Assembly: GCA_947378095.1 (NCBI GenBank)
Contig: CANCIL010000002.1
Span: 1-47,289 of the forward strand
Source: Betaproteobacteria bacterium
Lineage (GTDB): Bacteria > Pseudomonadota > Gammaproteobacteria > Burkholderiales > Burkholderiaceae
Direction of reading: 5' to 3'
DNA: 47,289 nucleotides
The position numbers and the translations under genes were made by a program. How positions within the stretch are numbered: the first letter of the stretch is position 1; the number at the start of each line of letters is the position of its first letter. The notes beneath the pieces are model-generated. The model was given only the letters and a program-made list of their open reading frames with translations, did not search any database and was not told the origin of the DNA. Positions 17,735-27,033 of this stretch are shown here, one piece after another.

Positions 17735-18613
17735 TTGGACTCAAATCAGAAACCAACCATTGGATTTATTGGACTCGGAATTATGGGTTCCAGCATGGCA
17801 GGGCATTTGCTCGCTGCTGGCTATCCCGTGAATGTATATAACCGCTCAAAAGACAAAACCAATGCTTTAGTAGAAAAAGGCGCTAAGTGGTTTGATACGG
17901 TAGGCGACCTGGCTGCAAATTCCAATGTCATCATCACGATGGTGGGATATCCAGCCGATGTGGAAGAGATTTACTTCGGTGCCGGAAAGATTTTGGATAG
18001 AGCAAGCAATGCTTATTTCATTGATATGACTACTTCTAGCCCATCTCTAGCTGCGCGCATTGCACAAGAAGCAGAGAAGCGGGGCTGCCATTCTCTAGAT
18101 GCGCCTGTATCTGGTGGTGATATTGGTGCACGCAATGCCAAACTTTCCATCATGGTCGGCGGTAAACAAGCAGACTTTGATGCCGTCTTACCTATTTTAA
18201 AAATCATGGGTAGCAATATCGTCTTGCAAGGCGGCCCTGGCGCCGGACAACATACCAAGATGTGTAATCAGATTGTGATCGCTGGCACCATCATGGGCGT
18301 GAGTGAAGGTTTGGCCTATGCCAAGCAGGCAGGCCTTGATGCCAATAAGGTAATGGAGTCTATTGGTGGTGGCGCAGCATCTGGCTTCCAATTACTCAAT
18401 TTAGGTACCAAGATGATCGCTGGCGATTTTGCTCCTGGCTTCTATGTTGAGCATTTCCTGAAAGATTTAGGTATTGCCTTAGACGAGGCAGGCAAGATTA
18501 AGTTGGATATGCCTGCTGTATCACTTGCGAAACGTTTATACGATGATTTGGTCGCTAAAGGTTGCTCTCGTGATGGCACTCAAGTGCTCTATACAAAATA
18601 TATTCCTAAGTAG
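17735..18613 (+). CDS. NAD(P)-dependent beta-hydroxyacid dehydrogenase (3-hydroxyisobutyrate / tartronate semialdehyde reductase type)
   Basis: A 292-residue beta-hydroxyacid dehydrogenase. The Rossmann motif GFIGLGIMGSSMA (10-22), the substrate motif DAPVSGG (S126) and GAGQHTKMCNQ with catalytic K175 are all present. Members reduce tartronate semialdehyde, succinate semialdehyde or glyoxylate, or oxidise 3-hydroxyisobutyrate; the substrate is not resolved here. The start is TTG: AGGGG lies six bases upstream, and no ATG or GTG lies before the Rossmann motif. The LysR gene follows after 21 bases on the same strand. Confidence 0.9.
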   Translation: MDSNQKPTIGFIGLGIMGSSMAGHLLAAGYPVNVYNRSKDKTNALVEKGAKWFDTVGDLAANSNVIITMVGYPADVEEIYFGAGKILDRASNAYFIDMTTSSPSLAARIAQEAEKRGCHSLDAPVSGGDIGARNAKLSIMVGGKQADFDAVLPILKIMGSNIVLQGGPGAGQHTKMCNQIVIAGTIMGVSEGLAYAKQAGLDANKVMESIGGGAASGFQLLNLGTKMIAGDFAPGFYVEHFLKDLGIALDEAGKIKLDMPAVSLAKRLYDDLVAKGCSRDGTQVLYTKYIPK

Positions 18614-18634
18614 ATATGTGCTTATAGAGTTGTT

Positions 18635-19519
18635 ATGAAGTTTCGTTTGCGCCAGATGGAGGTGTTCCGGTCAGTTATGCTGACTGGAACGATCAGCGGC
18701 GCTGCGAAAATGCTTTTCATTTCTCAGCCAGCTGTCAGCCGCCTTATCTCGCAGACGGAAGAATCCTTAGGTTATAAATTATTTAATCGAGTTAAGGGCA
18801 AACTGGTTCCCACCCCTGAGGGAGAAGCTTTATATAACGAAGTGGAAGACTTCTATCAACATGCGCAGCGCGTTGATGATTTTGCCTCTGATCTCTTACA
18901 TGGTCCCGCCGGTGTTTTAAATATTTCTTCTAGTCCTTGCCTAAGTTATTCGGTGATGCCTGATGCCATTACCCGTTTCACTAGGCGTTATCCAGGAATT
19001 CAGGTGAATTACCACACCACCATGCTCAACAGCATGGCTCAAGAAATATTGAGTAATAAGGTGGATCTTGCTGTATCAGTATTACCTCTTGATCATATTA
19101 ATTTGGAAGTCCAGCCCTTTCGAACCGGCAGAATGGTTTGCGTCATTCCTGATTTACATCCGCTGGCACCTAAGCAAAAGGTTTCGTTAGAAGATTTGGC
19201 GCAATACGATTTAATCTCGCATCACCCCTCAATTCAGTTTGGTAAATTGGTACGTACTGCCTTTGAAACTGCCGGTTTAGATTTCAATTCGCGTATTCAC
19301 ATTCATCAAACTGAGGTGGCTTGCTCATTGGTGCGTGCTGGTATGGGCGTAGCGATTGTGGATGAGTTCACCGTTGCTAACGGCGCTTGGGTCGGTTTGC
19401 AGGTGCGACCCTTAGAGCAGGATATCTTGCTCAAACCATCCATTGCACGTTCTGTTTTTGATCGCCAGGGAACTCATGCTGAGAAGTTCATAGAGATTCT
19501 ATTGTCCTCTAACCCATAA
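18635..19519 (+). CDS. LysR-family transcriptional regulator
   Basis: A 294-residue LysR-type regulator. The winged helix-turn-helix at 1-60 (RQMEVFRSVMLTGTISGAAKMLFISQPAVSRLI) is typical, followed by the effector-binding domain from about 90. It is on the same strand and directly behind the reductase gene, and the eight-gene Bug/reductase run begins 144 bases further on. It may control either unit, probably in response to a carboxylate. Its stop codon lies inside a perfect inverted repeat. Confidence 0.93.
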   Translation: MKFRLRQMEVFRSVMLTGTISGAAKMLFISQPAVSRLISQTEESLGYKLFNRVKGKLVPTPEGEALYNEVEDFYQHAQRVDDFASDLLHGPAGVLNISSSPCLSYSVMPDAITRFTRRYPGIQVNYHTTMLNSMAQEILSNKVDLAVSVLPLDHINLEVQPFRTGRMVCVIPDLHPLAPKQKVSLEDLAQYDLISHHPSIQFGKLVRTAFETAGLDFNSRIHIHQTEVACSLVRAGMGVAIVDEFTVANGAWVGLQVRPLEQDILLKPSIARSVFDRQGTHAEKFIEILLSSNP

Positions 19520-19535
19520 CATTAAGTTATGGGTT
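19511..19535 (+). terminator. Inverted repeat at the end of the LysR gene
   Basis: AACCCATAAC and GTTATGGGTT form a perfect 10-bp stem with the loop ATTAA. The left arm overlaps the LysR stop codon. No immediate T tract follows, so this is a weak terminator or a regulatory site for the following operon. Confidence 0.45.
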
Positions 19536-19663
19536 GATAAAAAAATAGCATACAAAAGGCTATTTATAAGCTAAATCCATTAACACTAATGGTATATACG
19601 GGTTAGCTTTCGACGACCGCTTCAAGTATTGTTTTCTGAAATATAAGAATGGTTGGAGGAGAC

Positions 19664-20551
19664 ATGAAGATAGGACTTATTGGGGTTGGCAATATTGGAT
19701 TTCATTTTGCTAATCGCCTCATTGCAGCAGGATATGAATTATGTATTTACGACAAAAGTCAGAAGGCGCTAGATCGACTTTCTGGCTCGGGTGCAAAGGT
19801 CTACTCCTCAGCTAAAGACCTGGCATCTGAAGTCGAGACGGTATTACTCTGTTTACCAATGCCTCAAATCGTTGCTGACGTAGCGGCTGAAGTATCACAA
19901 GGAAGCAAAGTAAAGGTCGTCGTAGATTTATCGACAACTGGCCCATCCGTTACTAAGCAGGTCGCTGCAATTCTCGAAAAGAATCGCATTCCGATGATTG
20001 GCTCTCCGGTAAGCGGCGGCATTGTTGCGGCTGAGAAGGGTACGCTTGCAGTAATGGCTTCTGGCCCCCAAGATATTTTTGAAAGCATTAAACCAATCTT
20101 GTTGGCGCTGGGAAAAAATATTTTTTATCTAGGATCCGATCCCACTCTCGGTCAGACAGTCAAGATTATTAACAACACACTGTATGCCACTAGCATGATC
20201 GCAAGCTGTGAAGCCCTAGTCTATGGAGTGAAGGCTGGCTTAGATGCAAAGACAATGCTTGATGTCATTAATGTCTCTAGTGGACGTTCTTTCGCAACTC
20301 TTGAGCGAATTCCGCAGTGCGTTCTAGATCGCAGCTTCCCAGTACGTTTTACAACAGAGCTTTTGCATAAAGATGTGAAGATGTGCATTGATGAGGCAGA
20401 AAAATTAGGCGTACCAATGCAGGTCAATCCTGCGGCTCGTCAATTCTTAGCCTTTGCCATGTCGCAGGGGGATGGAGACAAAGATAACGTGTTTCCTATT
20501 CATCACATAGAGGAATGGGCGGGTGTTGAGTTTGGTGCCAAACCGAATTAA
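19664..20551 (+). CDS. NAD(P)-dependent beta-hydroxyacid dehydrogenase, second paralogue
   Basis: A 295-residue member of the same family as the gene at 17735. The Rossmann motif GLIGVGNIG begins at residue 4, GSPVSGG has S117, and GQTVKIINN carries the catalytic lysine K167. The ATG at 19664 follows GGAG with five-base spacing; an upstream in-frame ATG at 19649 would include the ribosome site itself. It opens a run of eight same-strand genes with gaps of at most about 30 bases, including three Bug receptors. It probably reduces or oxidises an intermediate released by the RraA-like or 2-hydroxyacid enzymes. Confidence 0.9.
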   Translation: MKIGLIGVGNIGFHFANRLIAAGYELCIYDKSQKALDRLSGSGAKVYSSAKDLASEVETVLLCLPMPQIVADVAAEVSQGSKVKVVVDLSTTGPSVTKQVAAILEKNRIPMIGSPVSGGIVAAEKGTLAVMASGPQDIFESIKPILLALGKNIFYLGSDPTLGQTVKIINNTLYATSMIASCEALVYGVKAGLDAKTMLDVINVSSGRSFATLERIPQCVLDRSFPVRFTTELLHKDVKMCIDEAEKLGVPMQVNPAARQFLAFAMSQGDGDKDNVFPIHHIEEWAGVEFGAKPN

Positions 20552-20572
20552 TTTTTTCTTAGTAAAGAGCAA

Positions 20573-21520
20573 ATGAAAAAAATCCTAGCGATTGCTATTG
20601 TTTTTCTATCTTTAAGCACTCAAGCTGCTTATCCTGATAAACCTATTCGTTTGATCGTTCCTTTCCCAGTCGGTAGTATTACTGATGTAGTCGCTCGAAC
20701 CTTAGCCGAGAGTATGGGTAGTAATTTGGGACAATCGATTGTTGTAGATAACATGGGCGGTGCCAGTGGAATTATTGGTACTAGCGCTGCAGTCAATTCA
20801 GCTCCCGATGGTTATACCCTGCTAATGGTAGGCGTTACAACTGGCGCAAGTAACGTGAGCGCATTTAAGAATCTTAAGTACGATCCGAGAACCGATTTCA
20901 CCCCCATTGGATTAATTGCAGAAGGACCATTTTTACTGGTTTCTTCTACTAGTCTGCCAGTAAAAACAACCAAGCAATTGATTGAGTATGGCAAGAAAAA
21001 TCCAAATGCTTTGTCCTATGGTTATGGCTCTGGCAGTGCGCAAATGTGTACCGTTCAGCTGCTCACAATGGGTAATTTCCAGGCAACTGGTGTTTCTTAT
21101 CGCGGCGTTCCTCAGGCAATGACAGATTTAATTGGGGGCAGTATTCAATTTACGATTGCCGATTTTGTGAATGGACTCACTGCATATAAAGCGGGTCAGG
21201 TGAATGCTCTTGGCGTAACCACTAAGACTCGTTCCCCATTAGCACCTGAGATTCCTACCTTGGCTGAGTCAGGGGTTCCAGGTTACGACCTGACGGTATG
21301 GTTTGGTTTAGCTGGACCGGCTAAATTGCCGGCAGATATCGTTTCTAAATTATCCAAAAGTTTAAATGATGCACTTAACAATCCAAATCTTAAGAAGCGG
21401 TTTGTGACATCGGGCTTAGTAACCTCATCATCTACCCCGCAAGAATTTGGCAAGCTCATTGAATCCGATATTACTAAGTGGGGAAAGATATTTCAGGCCA
21501 GCGGTTTAGAGCAGCAATAA
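20573..21520 (+). CDS. Bug/TctC-family periplasmic receptor (Bug 6)
   Basis: A 315-residue Bug receptor with a short signal peptide ending TQAA (about 19). The ligand loop reads IVPFPVGSITDVVAR, D38, with GS instead of GG. The second lobe is divergent: SYRGVPQAMTDLIGG replaces the common PYKGxxPA, and GSGSAQMC replaces GxGxxxHL. These changes suggest a ligand different from those of the other receptors here. It is the second gene of the eight-gene run. Confidence 0.9.
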   Translation: MKKILAIAIVFLSLSTQAAYPDKPIRLIVPFPVGSITDVVARTLAESMGSNLGQSIVVDNMGGASGIIGTSAAVNSAPDGYTLLMVGVTTGASNVSAFKNLKYDPRTDFTPIGLIAEGPFLLVSSTSLPVKTTKQLIEYGKKNPNALSYGYGSGSAQMCTVQLLTMGNFQATGVSYRGVPQAMTDLIGGSIQFTIADFVNGLTAYKAGQVNALGVTTKTRSPLAPEIPTLAESGVPGYDLTVWFGLAGPAKLPADIVSKLSKSLNDALNNPNLKKRFVTSGLVTSSSTPQEFGKLIESDITKWGKIFQASGLEQQ

Positions 21521-21549
21521 CAAATCAAATTTATTTAAAGGAGACAAGC

Positions 21550-22131
21550 ATGTCATTAATCGATATTAGAAAAAAATTACTCTCAATAGAGACTGTGTAT
21601 CACGAGCGTGGCCCAGCAGCTAAGGTACCCTTGAAGATTGGCGTAATCGCTTGTGTGATTAAGAACCCGTATGCGGGTCGCTATGTTGAGGATCTTTCGG
21701 GCTTAGTTAAGGACGCTAGAGAGATGGCTAATGAGATGGTGGTTGAATTGATTGCCGCTTTGGGTGGCAATGACAAGATTGAGACCTACGGAAAAGGGGC
21801 AATCGTTGGTCTAGATGGCGAATTAGAGCACGGAGCTATTTGGCATGAAGCTGGTGGCTGGGCTATGCGCGCTGTTTTAACGAATGCGAAGTCCATTGTT
21901 CCTGCTGCAAAAGTAGTTGCAGGCGCAGGATATCGTTTGCAAATTCCTCTCCATCATATTGAGGCCTGCTATATCCGCAGTCACTTTAATACGATTGATG
22001 TTGGCATGGTGGATTCACCACGCCCGGATGAATTGGTTTATGCCCTAGCGATGTCTACGGGTTCACGCGTACACGAGCGTTTAGGTGGATTACGCGTAGA
22101 GCAAATTTCAGTAGGCGATGGTCAGCGCTAA
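21550..22131 (+). CDS. AA_synth (DUF1185) family protein
   Basis: A 193-residue cytoplasmic protein matching the family named amino acid synthesis protein (DUF1185). The pattern includes IGVIACVIKNPYAGRYVEDL, a GHGAIVG-like KGAIVGLDGELEHGAIWHE, and a C-terminal GGLRVEQISVGDGQR. The biochemical role of the family is not established. AGGAG seven bases upstream selects this ATG. It lies between two Bug genes (29 and 34 bases), a common arrangement for this family in betaproteobacteria from memory, and may process the imported ligand. Confidence 0.82.
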   Translation: MSLIDIRKKLLSIETVYHERGPAAKVPLKIGVIACVIKNPYAGRYVEDLSGLVKDAREMANEMVVELIAALGGNDKIETYGKGAIVGLDGELEHGAIWHEAGGWAMRAVLTNAKSIVPAAKVVAGAGYRLQIPLHHIEACYIRSHFNTIDVGMVDSPRPDELVYALAMSTGSRVHERLGGLRVEQISVGDGQR

Positions 22132-22165
22132 TCAAGTGCTTACTCAGAATAAAAGGAGTCATTTC

Positions 22166-23116
22166 ATGAATAAATTGATTGCGATTCTCATTTCAAGCTT
22201 GTGTATTTGTAGCGCATCTGCTCAAAGCGATTGGCCACAAAAACCCATCTCATTAATTGTTCCTTTTGCGCCAGGCGGTAGTACTGATATTACTGCCCGC
22301 TTGGTTGCTCAAAAACTCAAGGCGCAACTGGGTCAGAATGTCGTGGTTGAGAATAAGCCAGGAGCTGGCGGCAATACTGGAGCGCAGTTTGTTGTGAATG
22401 CGCCGTCGGATGGTTACACCTTATTGATGGCAACCAGTACTTTAGCAACCAATATGTCTTTATTTAAAAATTTGACATTTGATCTGCAAAAAGATTTAGT
22501 GCCTGTTTCACAAGTTGCGCTCATTCCGAATGTGTTGATGGTGAATAACGACTTGCCTACCAATAGCATGACCGAATTTATTGCTCTAGCTAAACAAAAG
22601 GAATTGTTTTACGGTTCTGCGGGTAATGGATCGTCGCAACATCTCTCTGGCGCACTTTTAAATAGCATGATCAATGGAAAAATGACGCACGTTCCTTACA
22701 AAGGGGGTGCGCCTGCAAACGTAGATCTTCTTGCTGGACAGATTCAGGTTGTGGTTTCTCCGCTTGTGGAAGTTCTTCCCTATATTGATAGTGGTAAGTT
22801 AAAACCTTTGGGGATTACAACTAAGTCTCGGACTCCTCGATTGCCTAATGTTCCGGCAATTGATGAGGTGCTACCAGGTTATGAAGTGGCGCTTTGGAAC
22901 GGCATCCTAGCACCTGCCAAGACCCCAGCTCCTATTGTGAATAAATTAGGGGCCGCCATTAAGAAGGTCATGATGGACCCAGAAGTCCAAAAGACTTTAG
23001 CGGATCAGGGTTCAAAAGCTATTGGTAGCAGTCCGACAGAGTTCAAAGAGTTTATTGCCTTAGAAGTGCCTAAGTGGGCGCGTATCGTGCAGATTTCTGG
23101 TGCAAAGGTCGAGTAA
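22166..23116 (+). CDS. Bug/TctC-family periplasmic receptor (Bug 7)
   Basis: A 316-residue Bug receptor with a signal peptide ending SASAQ (about 20), LIVPFAPGGSTDITAR with D41, and VPYKGGAPANVDLLAGQ. The ATG has AAGGAG eight bases upstream; a longer frame from 22118 would place 16 charged residues before the signal peptide. Its stop overlaps the start of the lipoprotein gene in a TAATG arrangement, so the two are coupled. Confidence 0.93.
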   Translation: MNKLIAILISSLCICSASAQSDWPQKPISLIVPFAPGGSTDITARLVAQKLKAQLGQNVVVENKPGAGGNTGAQFVVNAPSDGYTLLMATSTLATNMSLFKNLTFDLQKDLVPVSQVALIPNVLMVNNDLPTNSMTEFIALAKQKELFYGSAGNGSSQHLSGALLNSMINGKMTHVPYKGGAPANVDLLAGQIQVVVSPLVEVLPYIDSGKLKPLGITTKSRTPRLPNVPAIDEVLPGYEVALWNGILAPAKTPAPIVNKLGAAIKKVMMDPEVQKTLADQGSKAIGSSPTEFKEFIALEVPKWARIVQISGAKVE

Positions 23117-24285
23117 TGATGACGATGAAATTTACGCTTGCACCGCTATCCCTTGTTTCCATCTTGGCCTTGTCGGCTTGCGCTGGAATCGACCATCACA
23201 ATACGTCCCAGTTTCTTTCGATTCAGGATGGTAGAGCGGTTTTGGTCGATGGCGTTGGTAAGGTTGGTAAAGCACCCGATTCTTTGGCGCTTATTGAATT
23301 AAAGGGTGAAAAATTAAGACTTCATTCTGATTTAGTCATGCCTACCTCCTTGGTTGGTCCTCCTGCCTCAATTGCGATCCTGCCAAATAAAAAATATGCC
23401 TTGGTTACCGCTGCTACTAAGTTGGACCCCAATGATTCCAATAAAGTGGTTCCATCAGACATCATCTCTTTAGTAGCCTTGGGTAGTGGAAGTGAATCTT
23501 TAAAAGTGGTTGACTCTATATCCTTGGGTGCGGGTCCATCAGGCCTTGCAGTTAATCGAGAGGGAGATCTAGCATTGGTGCCTAATCGGGCTGCAGGTAC
23601 GGTATCCGTCGTAGAGATCAAGGGTCAAAAATTAACAGAAAAGCAAAAAATTACCATTGGCGATAAGTCAGGACCAAGTCAAATTGTGATTACACCGGAT
23701 GGTCGTCGCGCCTTACTAACTCGGGATGGCGATAATCAAATTTCTATTTTGGATATCAATGGCAGCAATATCACGCTGAATAAGAAAACAATTTATGCAG
23801 GACTGAAGCCATACAGCATTGACATTGACTCTAGCGGAAAGTATGCGGTCGTGGGCAATCTGGGTGGCGGTCAGGGTGATGCTGACACTATCAGTTTGAT
23901 TGATCTCAGCATGGACCCGCCGAGAGTGGTTGATACGATTACAGTAGGTCAAACTCCTGAAGGTGTTTCATTTTCCCCCAATGGCAAGCTGATTGGGGTT
24001 ACCGTGATCAATGGCAGCAATAAACCCAAATCCTCTTCGCTATACGGAGAGGCTGTGTATAAGTTGTTTGGAATTCAGGATGGCAGACTAGAGTACTTGT
24101 CTGAGGCCAAGGGCGGTCACTGGTTGCAGGGACAGGCATTTACACCTGATGGCCGCAATGTGTTGGTTCAGGATGCCTACAATCAAGAGATTCGCCTATA
24201 TAAAATTGATGGCAAAAAAGTCAGTGATACTGGTGAAAAATTGAAGATGAAGGCAGCACCTGCCGCCATTCGATATTGGAACTAG
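23116..24285 (+). CDS. Lipoprotein with YncE/lactonase-like beta-propeller
   Basis: A 389-residue predicted lipoprotein. The signal peptide ends in the lipobox LSAC with C22 as the lipidated cysteine. The rest has repeated propeller blades: GPSGLAVNREGDLALVPNR, GPSQIVITPDGRRALLTRD, KPYSIDIDSSGKYAVVGN and TPEGVSFSPNGKLIGVT, typical of YVTN/YncE or lactonase-type seven-bladed propellers. It would sit in the outer or inner membrane facing the periplasm. A propeller lipoprotein in a Bug operon is unusual; it could be a periplasmic lactonase or a scaffold for the receptors. The start overlaps the Bug 7 stop. Confidence 0.82.
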   Translation: MMTMKFTLAPLSLVSILALSACAGIDHHNTSQFLSIQDGRAVLVDGVGKVGKAPDSLALIELKGEKLRLHSDLVMPTSLVGPPASIAILPNKKYALVTAATKLDPNDSNKVVPSDIISLVALGSGSESLKVVDSISLGAGPSGLAVNREGDLALVPNRAAGTVSVVEIKGQKLTEKQKITIGDKSGPSQIVITPDGRRALLTRDGDNQISILDINGSNITLNKKTIYAGLKPYSIDIDSSGKYAVVGNLGGGQGDADTISLIDLSMDPPRVVDTITVGQTPEGVSFSPNGKLIGVTVINGSNKPKSSSLYGEAVYKLFGIQDGRLEYLSEAKGGHWLQGQAFTPDGRNVLVQDAYNQEIRLYKIDGKKVSDTGEKLKMKAAPAAIRYWN

Positions 24286-24295
24286 CGGAGAAGGA

Positions 24296-25255
24296 ATGAA
24301 GCCCTTAGCATTGGTATTGGTCTACATCACAGAAGAACATCGTGAGCTTGTATCCGAGCATTTTGAGTTGATTTATGCCCCGAATGAAGATTTGGGCAAA
24401 GATCGTACGAATGGCGCTGCTCAAATAGCCGCGCGTGGTCAAGATATTCGGATTGTATTAACGAATGGCACCAATGGTCTTTTAGAGAGTGAAATCGATG
24501 CAATGCCCAATCTAGAGATTATTTGTACTCTCGGTGTAGGGCATGAGAACGTTGCAATTGCTCATGCTAAATCCAAGGGGATTAGAGTTGCTAATGCTGC
24601 TGGCACAAATGATGATTGTGTAGCAGATCATGCCATGGGCATTTTATTGGCAGCTATTCGAAAGATACCTATGATGAATGCTGGTGTTCGTCATGGTATG
24701 TGGCGGGACGATATTCCAAGACCTCCTCATGTATCTTATAAACGAATGGGCTTAATTGGTATGGGCGCCATAGCTCAAAAGATTGCAAAAAGAGCCAAAG
24801 CATTTGAAATGGAAATTGGCTATTTTTCACGTACACGTCGGGATGAGACGGGCTATCAATATTTTGGGGATGCTAAGAGTTTGGCGCAGTGGTGTGATTT
24901 TTTAGTTGTAGCCGCACCCGGAGGTAAGGAAACTTTTCACATGATTAATGATGAAGTGCTTGCTGCGCTTGGGCCTAAGGGGGTTGTGGTGAATATTGCT
25001 CGGGGCAGTCTAGTTGATACCAAAGCATTAGCTAGAGCCTTGGCAGGAAAGGTGATTGCAGCGGCAGCGCTTGATGTTTATGAGAGTGAACCAAAGCCCC
25101 CTCAAGAATTATTAGAGTTTGAAAACGCTATCTTGACGCCACATGTCGCAGGTATTTCGCCGGAAGCAATTCATGCATCTGTGCAGCGTTTTATTGATAA
25201 TGTCAATTTGCATTTAGCTGGTAAACCGCTGCTTACACCAGTCGATGGAATTTAA
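24296..25255 (+). CDS. D-2-hydroxyacid dehydrogenase (glyoxylate/hydroxypyruvate reductase type)
   Basis: A 319-residue NAD(P)-dependent D-2-hydroxyacid dehydrogenase. The dinucleotide fold shows GLIGMGAIAQKIA (153-165). The catalytic trio is R236 (NIARGSLVD), E265 (YESEP) and H283 (LTPHVAG). The nucleotide specificity helix has SRTRR (178-182), where arginines after the second strand suggest NADP(H). It reduces a 2-oxoacid to a D-hydroxyacid or the reverse. It lies between the propeller lipoprotein and the RraA/HMG-aldolase-like gene, whose usual products include pyruvate or oxaloacetate. Confidence 0.93.
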   Translation: MKPLALVLVYITEEHRELVSEHFELIYAPNEDLGKDRTNGAAQIAARGQDIRIVLTNGTNGLLESEIDAMPNLEIICTLGVGHENVAIAHAKSKGIRVANAAGTNDDCVADHAMGILLAAIRKIPMMNAGVRHGMWRDDIPRPPHVSYKRMGLIGMGAIAQKIAKRAKAFEMEIGYFSRTRRDETGYQYFGDAKSLAQWCDFLVVAAPGGKETFHMINDEVLAALGPKGVVVNIARGSLVDTKALARALAGKVIAAAALDVYESEPKPPQELLEFENAILTPHVAGISPEAIHASVQRFIDNVNLHLAGKPLLTPVDGI

Positions 25256-25271
25256 TTTATAAGGAATCAAA

Positions 25272-25934
25272 ATGTGGAATGGAATTGAAATCAATGATCG
25301 TGTAGCCCCTTCAGTTGAAGGCATTAAAGCGCTATCAGAGTTTCCAACATCGATTGTTGGTGATGTCACTGGTCGTCTGAACGGTACTTTTGGCCTTTAC
25401 CCAGTAAATAAATCTCCGGTTACTGCTTGTGGAAATGCGGTAACAGTCAAAGTTCGATCTGGAGACAATTTGATGATTCACCTTGCGCTCAGAATGCTAA
25501 AGCCAGGCGATGTATTAGTAGTTGACGGCGAAGGTGATCTTACCCGTGCATTATTTGGCGAAATTATGATGAGTGTTGCTAAAGCAAAGGGCGCAGTAGC
25601 AGCTGTAATTGATGGCGCTATTCGTGATGTAAATGCCTTTGAAAGGGCGCAGTTTCCTTGTTGGGCTCGGGGTGTGAATTTAAGGGGTCCTTACAAGGAT
25701 GGGCCCGGCGCCGTAAACGTGCCAGTTTCAATCGGAGGCTTGATTATTAATCCGGGCGATATTGTGTTGGGCGACTCTGATGGAGTTGTAGCCTTTTCCC
25801 CGGCAGTTGCATTAGAGGTTGCGCAACTAGGTAAAGAGAAAGTGGCTCAAGAGGTAGCAACACTGAAATCTATTAAAGACGGTACTTATAACGATTCATG
25901 GATTGATAGTGTTCTTAAGTCAAAGGGGTGCTAA
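25272..25934 (+). CDS. RraA-like protein / 4-hydroxy-4-methyl-2-oxoglutarate aldolase family
   Basis: A 220-residue RraA-fold protein. The motif VIDGAIRDV places R118 and D119 at the position of the substrate- and metal-binding Arg-Asp of HMG/CHA aldolase, and GDSDGVV is also conserved. Class II pyruvate aldolases of this fold split 4-hydroxy-4-carboxy- or methyl-2-oxoacids into pyruvate and a keto acid. The catabolic neighbours favour an aldolase or oxaloacetate decarboxylase over an RNase E inhibitor. The Bug 8 start overlaps its stop by one base. Confidence 0.88.
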   Translation: MWNGIEINDRVAPSVEGIKALSEFPTSIVGDVTGRLNGTFGLYPVNKSPVTACGNAVTVKVRSGDNLMIHLALRMLKPGDVLVVDGEGDLTRALFGEIMMSVAKAKGAVAAVIDGAIRDVNAFERAQFPCWARGVNLRGPYKDGPGAVNVPVSIGGLIINPGDIVLGDSDGVVAFSPAVALEVAQLGKEKVAQEVATLKSIKDGTYNDSWIDSVLKSKGC

Positions 25935-26944
25935 TGAACTCTCGTGCGCAATGCTTACAGAGTAAGGCTGCTATGAGCCTCCTAGGAGTCATTGCCACAT
26001 TGTTTTTTGGATTTACCCAAACTAGTTTTGCTCAAGATGCCTATCCTTCAAGACCAATTAAGTTCATCGTAGGCTTTCCTGCTGGTGGCGGTACTGATTC
26101 GGTATTGCGAGCGATTGCTGCCAAGCTGACGGAAAATTTAGGCGTTTCTGTGGTGGTTGAAAATAAGCCAGGAGCCAACGGCAATATTGCTGGTGAAATG
26201 GTCTCTAAAGCGGCGCCAGATGGATATACCTTTTTATATAACACTTCATCAATGGTGTTGAGCCCTTATTTATATCCAAAGCTTAACTACGATTACAACC
26301 GAGAATTGATTCCAGTTGCTTTAACTGCAAACATTCCTTTTGTCTTAGCAGTGACTCCTTCATTTCCGCCAAATAATATTAAAGAGTTTGTGGCGTATTT
26401 AAAGGCAAACCCCAATAAGGTGAATTACGCCACCGCAGGCGAAGGCAATGTTACTCATCTAGCGACCGTCTTGTTCTTGCAAAGTATCGGTGCGCAAGCA
26501 ACCCATATCCCTTATAAAGGCGAAGCCCCAGGTTTAGCAGATCTGCTTGGTGGACAGGTGCAATTTATGCTGGGGAACTCTAATTCGCTCATTCCTCAAA
26601 TTAAACAGAAGAATCTCAAAGGAATTGCAAGTGCGAGCTTAAAAAGAATGACTGCCTTACCAGAGCTTCCCACCTTATCGGAAACGATTCTTCCTGGTGT
26701 GGAGTATGGTGCTTGGTCTGGAGTGATGGCGCCCGCTGGAACCCCAAAACCAATAGTTGCCAAAATGAATGCCGCCCTCAATAAAGCATTACAAGACCCT
26801 GAGCTGAGAGACAAAATTATTAGTACTAGCGCTGAAGTGCGTGGCTCGACTGAGCAAGAATATGCGAGTTTTTTGAAAGCCGAATCAGACCGCTGGGGAA
26901 AAGTCATTCGTGGCTTAGGTTTAACCCTAGACGACAAGAAGTAA
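25934..26944 (+). CDS. Bug/TctC-family periplasmic receptor (Bug 8)
   Basis: A 336-residue Bug receptor, the longest here because of a 34-residue leader ending TSFAQ. The first strand has FIVGFPAGGGTDSVLR with D55; the second lobe IPYKGEAPGLADLLGGQ. The ATG overlaps the stop of the RraA-like gene, and AAAGGGG lies five bases upstream, within that gene. It is the eighth and last gene of the run; the next unit starts after a 160-base gap holding a promoter. Confidence 0.92.
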   Translation: MNSRAQCLQSKAAMSLLGVIATLFFGFTQTSFAQDAYPSRPIKFIVGFPAGGGTDSVLRAIAAKLTENLGVSVVVENKPGANGNIAGEMVSKAAPDGYTFLYNTSSMVLSPYLYPKLNYDYNRELIPVALTANIPFVLAVTPSFPPNNIKEFVAYLKANPNKVNYATAGEGNVTHLATVLFLQSIGAQATHIPYKGEAPGLADLLGGQVQFMLGNSNSLIPQIKQKNLKGIASASLKRMTALPELPTLSETILPGVEYGAWSGVMAPAGTPKPIVAKMNAALNKALQDPELRDKIISTSAEVRGSTEQEYASFLKAESDRWGKVIRGLGLTLDDKK

Positions 26945-27033
26945 GCAATAACCACTCTTCAATCGACGAGCTCGAGTCTTGGCAGCTAGCGCCATGCCTT
27001 ATTAGTACAAACACTATGAAACAAAGCCATTGG

